From Artocarpus heterophyllus (taxonomy: Eukaryota > Streptophyta > Magnoliopsida > Rosales > Moraceae), in assembly GCA_025403435.1 (NCBI GenBank), contig CM046349.1, forward strand, positions 21,846,004 to 21,910,003: 64,000 bases of DNA, read 5' to 3'. Position 1 is the first letter of the stretch; the number at the start of each line of letters is the position of its first letter. Positions 24,449 through 35,356 of the stretch are shown in pieces. A program made the position numbers and the translations under genes. A model generated the notes under the pieces. The model was given only the letters and a program-made list of their open reading frames with translations. It was not told the origin of the DNA and did not search any database.

Positions 24449-27400
24449 CTAAGTGAGTAAATATGATAAATCTCGCATCCCTATAGCTTCCACATGCCTC
24501 TCGAAGCTCTCCCAGTAAGTGTCTTCATAAATGGATCAGCTAAATTGTCCTCTGACCTGATCTTGCACACCGTGATATGCCCGCCCTCAACGAAGTCCTT
24601 TATCACATGATACTTCCGATCAATATGCTTACTCTTCTTGTGAAATCTTGGTTCCAGCATTAGCTACCGCCGCACTATTATCATAGTCCAGTTATACCGC
24701 CTTATCCATACCAGGAACTACCTCAAGATCCCCAAGGAACTTGCAGAGCCACACTGCTTCTTTCGAAGCATCACTAGCTGCCACATACTCGGCCTCCAAC
24801 GTTGAATCTGAAGTGCAATCTTGCTTGACACTTCTCTAACTGATGGCACCGCCGCCCAGAGTAAACACAAAACCTGAAGTCGATTTTCTAGAATCTAGAC
24901 AGGATTGAAAATCCCAGTCAGTATATCCTAAAGGACACAAGTCCTCACCCAAATATACAAGCATATACCCTCGAGTCCTTCTCAGGTACTTGAAAATATG
25001 CTTTACCACAACTCAATGGTTTGGTCCTGGATCTGCCTGAAATCGATTTACAATCCCGACCGCATAACAAATATCCAATCGTGTGTAAAGCATGGCATAC
25101 ATGAGACTACCCACTGCCGAAGCATAAGGCACTTCCTTCATGTATTCTCTTTCTTCCTTAGACTTTGGAGAGTCTTTCTTAGAAAGAGTAATTTCAGACC
25201 TAGATGGTTGCCCACCTTTCTTGGAATCCTCATTGCAAACCTCTTAAGAATTTTATTTATGTAGTTGGCCTGGGACAAAGCTATCATTTTGTTTTTCCTA
25301 TCCTGAAAAAACTAGATACCGAGAATAAAATTAGCTTCACCCATGTCAAACTGCTTGGTCAACCATAATTTGACCAATGACAATGCCCCAATGTCATTGC
25401 CAATTACCAGAATGTCATCTACATAGAGCAATAGAAAAACCACCTTCCCATCTTTAATGTGTTTGTAAACACATGGCTCATCCACATTTTGTGGGAACCA
25501 ATAAGTTTGGATCACCTGATCAAATCTTATGTTCCAAGAACGGGAAGCATGCTTAAGTCCATAAATTGATTTTAGTAGCTTACAAACCTTACCATCTTGA
25601 CCCTTGACCTTGAACCTGTCTGGTTGTTCCATATAAATGGACTCATCAAGATAGCCATTTAGAAAAGCCATCTTGACATTCATCTGCCAAATCTCGTAGT
25701 CGAGAGTGGTAGCTATGGACAAGAGAATCCAGATGGACTTGAGCATGGCTACGGGCGAAAAGGTTTCCTCATAATCGATTCCTTCCTTTTGTGTATAACC
25801 CTTTGTTACCAGTCTAGCCTTAAAGGTTTTGACCTTTCCATTCACTCCTCTTTTCCTCTTGTAGATCCACTTACACCCTATGGCTTTTACCCTTTCGGGA
25901 AGATCCACAAGCTCCAAGACCTAATTAGTCTCCATAGACTTCATCTCTGTGTTCATGGCCTCTGTCCAGAGTTTTGAATCAACATACTCCATAGCCTCTG
26001 CGTAAGTATAAGGATCCTTATTATGTTCATTCGGTTCAGCCAAAAAGACTTCCCCATTGAACATATACCTCTTAGGTTGACACTTGATCCTCCCACTACG
26101 CCGAAGCCCCTTAGGTTGTTGTTTAGGTTTGTTTGGTTTTTCTACACTGATTGAAATGGTTTCATTTGGAACATTTGGAGTGATTAAATCACTCCTCTCA
26201 AGCACCACTTTGCTTTGAAGTTTAAAGTCATCCATGTAACTTTCCTCAAGGAAAGTTGCATCAGTTGAAACCACGACTTTATTTTCCTTTGAGTTATATA
26301 AATAGCCCCCTTTAGTCCCTTTTGGATATCATACAAACACGCAAACTTTCAAACGTGCTTTCAACTTATTTGCATCCTTAAACAGGACATGAGCCGGACA
26401 TCCCCATATGCGAATATGGTTTACGGATGTCTTCCTGCTCGTCCACAACTTGTGAAGAGTTTTAGGGACCAATTTTGAAGGCACATTGTTCAAAAGATAA
26501 CATGCGGTTTGTAGTGCATATCCCCAAAAGGATAAAGGCAATGATGAATAACTCATCATGGACCTGACCATGTCCAATAAATTCCTATTCCTTCTCTCCG
26601 CTACGGCATTCTGCTGCGGAGCGCCCAGCACAGTCAAATGGGATAAAATCCCATTCTCTAATAAGTGTCCCAAGAACTCATTAGAAAGGTATTCCTCACC
26701 TCGATTAGATTGAGGTGCCTTTATGGGTCTAAATAATTGCTTTTCCACTTCAGCCCGAAACTCCCTAAACTTATCAAAAGTTTCGCTTTTGTGGTGCATC
26801 AGGTACACATACCCATATCTTGAGTAATCGTCAATAAAAGTGACAAAGTACTTATACCCTCCTCATGCCTAGATGTTCATCGGTCTGCAAAAATCACTAT
26901 GCACAAGTTCTAGAACCCCTTCCGCCCTATTGCCTTTAGACCCGAATGGTATTTTGGTCATTTTACACTCTAAACAAGATTCACATTGAGGTATAGATTC
27001 CACCTTTAAGTGACTTAAAGGTCCATCCCTTACCAACCTTTGAATCCTATTCAGGTTAATATGACCAAGGCACAAATGCCAAAGATAAGTCTTATTAGAG
27101 TGAGAAGTTTTAAGTCTTTTAGAGTTATTATCATTCATCTCAGCATTAAGCAGCAAGTCCATCTTTGGTTTGATAAAATATAGATTATTTTCCATCCATC
27201 CAGAACAGATAAAAGACTTGTTTTTACGAATCACCACTTTATCATTAAAAGAAACCAAATAGGAGTCTTTAAATAAACAAGCTACAGAAATTAAATTCCT
27301 TTTAAATTTAGGAACATAAAAACAATCTCACAAATTTAAATTACTATAACTATCAAAATACAGATGGACGTGTCCCACTGCTTCTGCTAAGACCAAGGAT

Positions 27401-28250
27401 TCATCGCCTATTCGAAGCGTGAAGTCTTCATGTAGCAGACTTATCGTTTCTTTGAACCCCTATAGAGAAATGCAAAAATGATTAGTTGCACTAGAATCTA
27501 TGACCCATATATCACTAGATTCCTCAACCAAACAAGTTTCTAAATACAGAAGATCACACCTATCTCTTTTGGAAAGAATGTCTTTGCAATGCTTCTTGAT
27601 GTGCCCGACCTTCCCATAGAAGAAGCACTTAAACTTCTTTAGGTTCTTCTTCTTCTTTTTCTTGCACTTGGTGCTAGCAGGAATAGAAGACTTCTTGTTA
27701 TTGACCCGTTACTTCTCTCCATTCCCAGAGTTGGGATTGGAACTAGAAGCAGCTACCATTGATAGAGTCTCAAAGACCATAGTTATTTGAGTTTCAACAT
27801 CAATGTCGGCTCCATTGGTTTGAGCCTAAGCGAGGTAACCCATTACCAACATCATGTGCTTCTTTACAAATGTCCCCAGCCTCTGCTTGTAGTTAAGAAG
27901 TTTTCGAAGCGCCCCTTGCCGTTTTGTTATGGCCTGGCCTCCAAACATATCTTCAAGTTTATCCAATATCTGGTTCGCAGTCTCATAATCTTCATGTTGA
28001 GCCTACAACACATTTTCATGCTGGCCATAACATAGCAGCAGGCCTGATCGTTTGCATCTTTCTAGCGATCGTACACTTAGAATTGCTCATTGGTGGAATC
28101 TTCTATAGGCTCGGGAGGGCAAGGGGTTGTTAGCACAAATTTTAGTTTCTCAAAGGAGAGGATGATATCTAGGTTCTGTTTCCAATCATTATAATTCTCT
28201 CCAGTTAATAGGTTTTTGTCAAGTATCGAAGATAAAGCATTTTTAGACAT
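24449..28250 (-). pseudogene. Copia gag-pol polyprotein of element N, nearly complete but frameshifted
   Basis: Starts ATG at 28250 (MSKNALSSILDKNLLTGENYNDWK) and ends at the stop at 24451-24449 just before the polypurine tract. Order: gag (28250-27730), zinc knuckle CFFYGKVGHIKKHC near 27595-27640, protease near 27490-27515 reading DSSA in place of DSGA, GAG-pre-integrase (27258-26930, HLCLGHINLNRIQ, CESC), integrase (26870-26330, PQQNAVAERRNRN), reverse transcriptase (25917-25312) with [21 protein letters not shown] and LLYVDDILVIGND, and RNase H (about 25130-24480). Compared with A, gag lacks about 132 bp between the clusters at 2211 and 2343, a multiple of three. Stops and frame changes separate the pieces. 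Confidence 0.9.
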
Positions 28251-29884
28251 TTTTGATCTACAATAAAGAATCATATACCAAACATAAGTAAACATATCAT
28301 TATAATTTAGTAAGATAGCGCAATCATGTAAAAACAAACAAATGTGTTTATGTGTCAAAACCTTGATAATATCACAACCTTACAACGATAATTCCTAACT
28401 CAGAATTCAACAAGCTTTGAGGGGAGTCATGCCAAATTCAATCAGGAACATAGATCCCCTCCTGATTAATATATGCCATCTAGGACCCGTATGATCCAAC
28501 ATATATTAATAATCATTTTTTTGGCCATTAATTCTATTAACAAAGCTCCTAGGGGAGGTTAATAATAAAATTAATGTGAGTATATAACCATCGTTTCAAT
28601 ATTTTATCTATGATTTATAATCATCACCTAAGGGTGTGCAACCATAAATCATGCTAAAATACCTTATCCTTTTAGAGATCCAATCTGGTAGATGATAGAA
28701 ATCCCTTCCTAAGGGTTGGGACCACCATGTTCTTCCTATGAACCAACGATGGAGGCCATAGGTCCTCTCTTCGAAAACCTTCTCCCATTCAATCTTTTGA
28801 AATCAAGGTTTTATTTTAAGAGACATGCATGAACAATTTTAATATGAGCGGCACTCCCTATTCTATATGGCATGTTATCAATATACATAACAAATCATAT
28901 TATAATGCAGACAAGCAAAGCTACAAGCAAAATAATAACTGTAATATTATGGTTCCACCCTAGAGAATAGAAAATAAATATCACAAGAGAATAATTGAAA
29001 CATATTATCGATTCTTCATCCTTGAATCTCCAAGCAGTATCCTTCTTCAGGTAATGCCCATTTGTAAGTCTTCAATCCTATATGAATCGAATACTTCATA
29101 TATCCAGTCATATCCAAATTTAATGTTTCTCAGAATTGTCCCAAAATTAAAATTAAAATTGCATTGAAAAACTGCATTTTTTTTGGAAATTTTTTTAGCT
29201 ATTTGTCGGCAAGCCGATCTGGGTGATCGGCCTACCGGTCATGACCCATTGGCCTACCGATCTACATAGATCAACCAGTCGATTCACGACAGATCGGCCT
29301 ACCGCTAGAGCCACCTGATTCTGCCCTATTGACGGCCTATCGATATCCGACCATCAGCCTACTAAACTGGATGGTTTGGCATGCAGACCAAACAGAGATC
29401 AGCCTATCCAGAAAATACAATTTTAATGCAATTCATCAATTTTATTTTCAACAAATCAAAAACATAGAATTAGAGACTTAAGAAATACCTTGGAGCGTCA
29501 TCATCTATCCTCTAGATCCGTCTTCTAGATCCGTCTTTTTCGAATGATTATTTAATTATAAAATTCTTACAAATTTAAAATTAAATAATAATTCTTAGAT
29601 GGAGATGATAGTCTGCTATCTAATTACATGAAAACCTAGATACACATTCTAACCTCTAAGGAACCATAACCAGTATAAAATAAATAATTAATAATTAATT
29701 AAATAACCATTTAATCAACCATAATTAATTAATAAACATTCACCACATAATCCATGACAACATAAAAATATATAAAAACCTAAAGTGCCAACTTTCTATA
29801 AAATTAAATTCAAACATAGAAGAGATTAAGATCACAAAATTTATACATATAGTATGATCATAAACTCGTAAATTTATATAAAAA
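28251..29884 (-). other. Untranslated leader of element N
   Basis: About 1.63 kb, homologous to the leaders of A and D. A palindrome cluster lies at about 29205-29400, more decayed than in A. No credible frame. Confidence 0.75.
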
Positions 29885-29903
29885 CTATGTCTTTGATACC
29901 AAT
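29885..29903 (-). promoter_or_regulatory. Primer-binding site of element N
   Basis: The minus strand reads ATTGGTATCAAAGACATAG next to the 5' LTR. It is the initiator-tRNA-Met-type site with AGAGC changed to AAAGA. Confidence 0.85.
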
Positions 29904-31937
29904 TGTTAGAAAAATAATACGCAGTGAAATTTTTAAAAGTTTTATATCAAAGAATTTTCCAAAACACAAGTTTGACATGCTATATGCATAAATTAACTGG
30001 ATCTTACTAACCTCTGAATGCTGAAGAACTCCTGCAATTTGTGAAGAGAAGTAACGTTCTAGAAGAACCTCAACCAACTGGTCTTCTTTGCTATTCTCTA
30101 TCCATGATTGGAGTGAGTGTGGACTCACACGTACAGCTCTTCCTCCAGGTGACTCTCCTTCCAACCAATTGAGAGAACCCAAAGCTAGTGTTCGTGATTT
30201 GTGAACAAGAGCTCTCAAGGAGTTTCAGATTCTCACCAACAGAGTATCACTCTTAATCTCTCAATTGATATGAATAACTTATGTGACTTGCTCCCCATTT
30301 ATAGAGATTGGGTCTAGGGTCAGTCCTTATCAGATTAGGTATCAAAAATTCGAATCAGAATCAAATTCAGATCAATATCTGATAAAATCCATGTGAAAAT
30401 GCATAATCTTTTTTCTACGCATCGGCAGGCCGATCTGCCTAATCAGCAGGCCGAACTTGCCCCATCGGCAAGCCAAACTCGAGGATCAGCATGCCAAACT
30501 GTTGAAAAAAGATCTCAGCAAATCTTTTATTTTCCACCTGAGATTCTATAGGATAAAGTCTCATTTTTTAATTCAAATAATTCAATAGAGAAGTTATCTA
30601 ATTAAAACAACTTTATCTAGACAATCTCTAAGAAATAAATGAATTCTTAATAATTCTTCAAGTCTATCTTGATTTAATTTATTGAAAATTAAATCAACCG
30701 ATAAACAGACAAGAATTATCCGATCTTAATAATTCAACAAGTTTATCTTGAATTAATTTTATCACAAAATTAATTCAACCGATAAGCAGACATGAATTAT
30801 TTGATTCTTTCAAATTTCAACCAATCTAATAAATCTGACATAAGTCGCTAATTATTGAAAAAGCACATCGTATCGTTATAGGATGTTGTGAGCTAGTAAA
30901 GGGGACCAAATGGACCTATATAGTTCAAGCTTTCGATAATTACGAAACCTAATGTCCTAGATATACATTTCATAATTATCAACTCCAACGCTACTCCACT
31001 AAAAGCTTGGAGCTGCACTCTCGAACTATATAGAATTACAAAGGCCTGTATAGCTAAGTCTCCATGACATATCATAATGTATCGTATTCCCATAGGATTA
31101 TCCATAATTGGCTTAATGACAAGTTCTGTCTTACCTTCCTGATTATTTTTATCTTATGTTCCATTATCTCACCATTGAAAAACTTATCATCCAAAGACAA
31201 TATACCATTTGGTTACACCAATGTATCCAAATGGTTGAGCGCTGTAGTTTTTCAATTACAGGATAATGCATATAAGAGGACATCACTACTCCTAAAGTGG
31301 AGATATGGATTCCATATCTATGAATAACAGGTCTAAGCTATCAAGTGTCTTGCCTCCAATGTACCGGTGTGCATACCACTATTAAGATGTGGGTGTCACC
31401 CTTTCGTACATCAAAAGACATAAGTCAAGACAACGGGCCCACTATTAATCTCAGGATTAAGATACAATACAAATGATTGTCTAAGTTGAATCAATTTGTT
31501 GAGACAGAATTATTAATCCAAATCAATTCTCTTTATGTCCTGATCCAACACATTGTCACCTATGACAACGTGCCAATGTTTCTATTCATGGAGTCCACCT
31601 CGGATGGTTGAGACAAACCATCTCCTAATAAGGATATAGACAACATAATAATCTTTACATGAATAACATGCCCAACTCTATTCCCTCGATTGTGGATCTT
31701 ATGATTTTGACCATCACCTTAAGAATTGTGTCTTCCGCATAATCTGTCCATCATATGTCTAATTCTTAAAGGCTTAGAGCAACAGTCTCCGACTATTATT
31801 TGCTTAGCATGCATTCAACAAATATGAACGTAAAGAGGACAAGATTTGGTATATAAACAATAAATAAATTCTTTACTGATAAAAATGTCTCTAAAAACTT
31901 ATTACATTTTTACTTCTTAGGGCATACATGTCTAACA
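29904..31937 (-). repeat. 5' LTR of element N (2,034 bp)
   Basis: In element orientation it starts TGTTAGACATGTATG at 31937 and ends TTTCTAACA at 29904. The TATA-like box is at about 30297-30305 and the palindrome cluster at about 30415-30500. About 40 bp longer than its partner at 22442-24435, partly because of an extra GCAGGCCGATCTGCC-like unit. Confidence 0.93.
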
Positions 31938-32513
31938 AAGGATACACATAAAAGGAAGGAATCAATTACAACAAAACCTTTTTGCCTATAGTCATGCTTA
32001 AGTCCATCCAAATTCTCTTGTCCATAGCTGTCGCTCTCAATTACGAGATTTGGTAGATGGATGTCAAGACAGATTTTTTAAATGGCTATCTTGATGAGTC
32101 TATTTATATGAAACAACTAGATAAGTTCAAGGTCAAGGGTCAAGAGGGTAAGGTTTGTAAGCTACTAAAGTCAATTTATTGACTTAAGTAGGCTTACCAT
32201 TCTTGGAACATAAGATTTGATCAAGTGATCAAAACTTATGGGTTCTCACAAAATATGGATGAACCATGTGTATACAAACACATTAAGGATAAGAAGGTGG
32301 TCTTTCTATTGCTCTATATAGATGACATTGTGCTAATTGGTAATGACACTGGGTCATTGTCATCGGTCAAATTATGGTTGACCAAGTAGTTTGACATGAA
32401 GGACTTGGGTGATGCCAATTTTGTTCTCGGTATCTAGATCTTTCGGGATAGGAAGAACAAAATGATAGCTTGGTCCTAGGCCAGCTACGTATATAAGATT
32501 CTTATGAGGTTTT
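31938..32513 (+). pseudogene. Element D gag-pol, second piece (reverse transcriptase)
   Basis: Resumes D's reverse transcriptase directly after element N: LNGYLDES-like residues near 32080, KVKGQEGKVCKLLKSIY, SWNIRFDQVIKTYGFS, then the catalytic segment VFLLLYIDDIVLIGND (Ile in place of the usual Val in YVDD) and DMKDLGDANFVLGI. Stop codons interrupt it (for example TGA after LKSIY and TAG after LTK). It ends at 32513, where the solo LTR begins; the frame continues at 34552. Confidence 0.88.
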
Positions 32514-34546
32514 TGTTGGAAACAAAGTGCGCAGCGGAATTTTTAAAATTTTCATCAGAGTAATTTCCAAAACACAAGTTTGACATGTTATATGTATAAA
32601 TTAAACAGATCTTACTAACCTCAGTATGCCGAAGAACCTCCGCGACCTGTGTAGAGAAGTAACGTTCCAGAAGAGCCTCAACCAACTGGTCTTCTTTGCT
32701 ATTCTCTATCCACAACCGGAGTGAGTGTGGGCTCACACGTACAGCTCTTCCACCGGTGACTCTCCTTCCAACCAATAGAGAGAACCCAAAGCTAGTGTTC
32801 GTGATTTGTGAACAAAAGCTCTCAGGGAGTTTTCAGATGCTCACTAGAAGAGTATCACTCTTAATCTCTCAAATTGATCTGTTAGTAAATCATTAGACTT
32901 ACTCCCTTTTTATACCTATTGGTCCTTGGGGTCAGTCCATATCAGATTAGGTCTCAAAAATCGAAACAGAATCAAGTTCGGATCAATATCTGATAAGATA
33001 CGCGTGAAAAACGCGTAATCTTAACTGTCGCGGTCGGCATGCCGAACTGTGAGATAGGCAGGCCGAACTGGCCAGTTCGGCAGGCCGAACACTTCATCCG
33101 GCATGCCGAACTGCCGAGAAAAAATCTCCGTGAATCTTTTATTTTCCACCCGAGATTCTAAAGGATAAAGTCTCAGTTTTGATTCAAATAGCCCAATAGA
33201 AAAGATATCTGATCAAAACAAACTTTATCAAGATAATCTCTAAGAAAATAAATCAATTCACAATAATTCTACAAGTTTATCTTGTTCTAATTGTCCAAAA
33301 TTAAAACAACCGATAAACAGACAAGAATTATCCGAACGCCATAATTCAACAAGTTCATCTTGAACTAATTTCTTACATAATTAATTCAACCGATAAACAG
33401 ACATGAATTATTTGATTCTTATAAATTTTAAACCAATCTGATAAATCCGACATAAGTCACCAATTATTGGAAAAGCACGCCGTGTCGTTACAGGATTTTG
33501 TGAGCTAGCAAAGGGGACCAAAATGGACCTATAAAGTTCAAGCTCATGATAATTATGAAACCCAATATCCCAGATATACATTTCACAATTATCAACTCCA
33601 ACGCTACTCCACTAAAAGCTTGGAGCTGCACTCTCGAACTTTATAGAATTACGAAGCTCGTGTAGCTAAGTCTCCATGACATATCATAGTGTATCGCATC
33701 CCCATATGATCATCCATAATCGGCTTAAGGACAAGTTCTGTCTTACCTTCCCGATTATTTTTATCTTACGTTCCATTGTCTCACCATTAGAAAACTTACC
33801 ATCTAAAGATAGTATACCATTCGGTTACACCTATGTATCCAAATGGTTGAGCGCTCCAGTTTTCCAATTACAGGACAACGCATATAAGAGGATATCATTA
33901 CTCCTAAAGAGGAGCTATGGATTCCATATCTATGAATAACAAGTCTACGCTACCAAGAGTCATGCCTCCAACGTACCGGCATGCATGCCACTATAGAGAT
34001 GTGGGAGTCACCCATTGGTACATCAAAAGACACAAGTCGAGACAACGGGCCCATTATTCATCTCAGGATTAAGATACAATACAAATGATTGTCTAAAGTG
34101 AATCGATTTGCCAAGACAGAATTATTAATCCAAATCAATTCACTTTATGTCCCCATCCAACACATCGTCACCTATGACAACGCGCCAATGTTTCTATTCA
34201 CGGAGTCCAACTCCGATGGCCAAGACAAACCATCTCCCAAAGGGATATAGACAATATAACAATCTTTACATGAATAAAGCGCCCAACTTTATTCCCTCGA
34301 TTGCGGATCATATATTTTAGACCATCACCTTAAGAGTCGTGTCTACCGCATAATCATCCCATCATATGCCCAACTCTTAAGGTTTAGACTGACAGTCTCA
34401 GACTACTGTTTGCTTATCATACATTCAACAATTATGAACGTAAAGAGGACAATATTTGGTATATATAAACGAATAAATTCTTTATTGATAAAAATGTCTC
34501 CAAAAAAGTATTACATTTTTACTCCTTAAAGCATACATGTCTAACA
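32514..34546 (-). repeat. Solo LTR of the A/D/N family nested in element D (2,033 bp)
   Basis: A single minus-oriented LTR (TGTTGGAAAC... to ...GTCTAACA on the plus strand) with no internal domains, flanked by a perfect 5-bp target duplication GTTTT (32509-32513 and 34547-34551). D's reverse-transcriptase frame reads across when the LTR and one duplication copy are removed (KILMRF then MQDSKKGGQLS). The likely origin is recombination between the two LTRs of a full element. Its palindrome cluster (33030-33115) is the best preserved in the window, with a perfect TCGGCATGCCGA at 33034-33045, which suggests a relatively young insertion. Confidence 0.95.
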
Positions 34547-34551
34547 GTTTT

Positions 34552-35318
34552 CAATGCAGGATTCCAAGAAAGGTGGGCAACTATCTAGGTCTGGAATTAC
34601 TCTTTTTAAGAAAAACTCTCCAAAGTCTGAGGAAGAAAGAGAATACATGAAGAAGGTACCTTATGCTTCGGTAGTGGGTAGTGTCATGTATGCCATGCTT
34701 TGCACACGACCAGATATTTGTTATGCGGTCAGGATTGTAAGTCGATTTTAGGCGGATCTAGGACCAAACAACTAGGTTGCAGTTAAGTATATTTTCAAGT
34801 ACCTGAGAAGGACTCGAGGGTATATGCTTGTGTATTCGAGTGAGGATTTGACTCCTCTATGATACACTGACTCAAATTTCCAATCCTGTCTGGATTCAAG
34901 GAGATCGACTTTGGGTTTTGTGTTTACTCTAGGCGACAGCACCATCAGTTGGAGAAGTGTGAAGCAAGATCACACTTCGCATTCAACGATGGAGGCTGAG
35001 TATGTGGCAGCTAGTGATGCTTCGAAAGAAGTAGTGTGGCTCTGCAAGTTCCTTGGGGATCTTGAGGTAGTTCCTGGTATGGATAAGGCGGTATCACTGT
35101 ACTGTGATAATAGTGCGACAGTAGCTAATGCTAAGAAACCAAGATTTCACAAGAAGAGTAAGCATATTGATCGAAAGTATCATGTGATAAAGGACTTCGT
35201 CGAGGGCGGGTATGTCACAGTGTACAAAATCACGTCAGAGGATAATTTATTTGATCCATTCATGAAGACACTTACTAGGAGAGTCTTCGTAAGGCATGTT
35301 GAAGCTATAGGGATGTAA
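34552..35318 (+). pseudogene. Element D gag-pol, third piece (reverse transcriptase end and RNase H)
   Basis: 34554-34751 gives MQDSKKGGQLSRSGITLFKK and VPYASVVGSVMYAMLCTRPDICYAV, the usual C-terminal part of Copia reverse transcriptase. After a stop at about 34749, the RNase H domain follows (34800-35318): the region around 34865 with a YTDSNFQ-like motif, WRSVKQDHTSHSTMEAEYVAASDASKE with the catalytic Glu, LYCDNSATVANAKKP with the catalytic Asp, and HIDRKYHVIKDFVE. It ends at a stop at 35316-35318 shortly before the polypurine tract. Confidence 0.9.
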
Positions 35319-35345
35319 GATTTGTCTTATTTACTCACTTAGTGC

Positions 35346-35356
35346 AAGTGGGAGAT
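35346..35356 (+). promoter_or_regulatory. Polypurine tract of element D
   Basis: AAGTGGGAGAT immediately upstream of the 3' LTR TGTTGG, at the same place as in element N. Confidence 0.8.

Larger units (their letters stand above)
22442..31937 (-). mobile_element. Complete Ty1/Copia element N nested in element D (opposite strand)
   Basis: A full element of the same family inserted into D's reverse-transcriptase frame: 3' LTR 22442-24435, polypurine tract, gag-pol 28250 down to 24449, leader, primer site 29885-29903, 5' LTR 29904-31937; 9,496 bp. Flanks are AGGGA (22437-22441) and AAGGA (31938-31942), a 4-of-5 target duplication. D's coding sequence continues across the junction (...ARLVAKG then a YTQKEG-like segment), which confirms the insertion point. 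Coding capacity is better preserved than in D but still broken. Confidence 0.95.
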
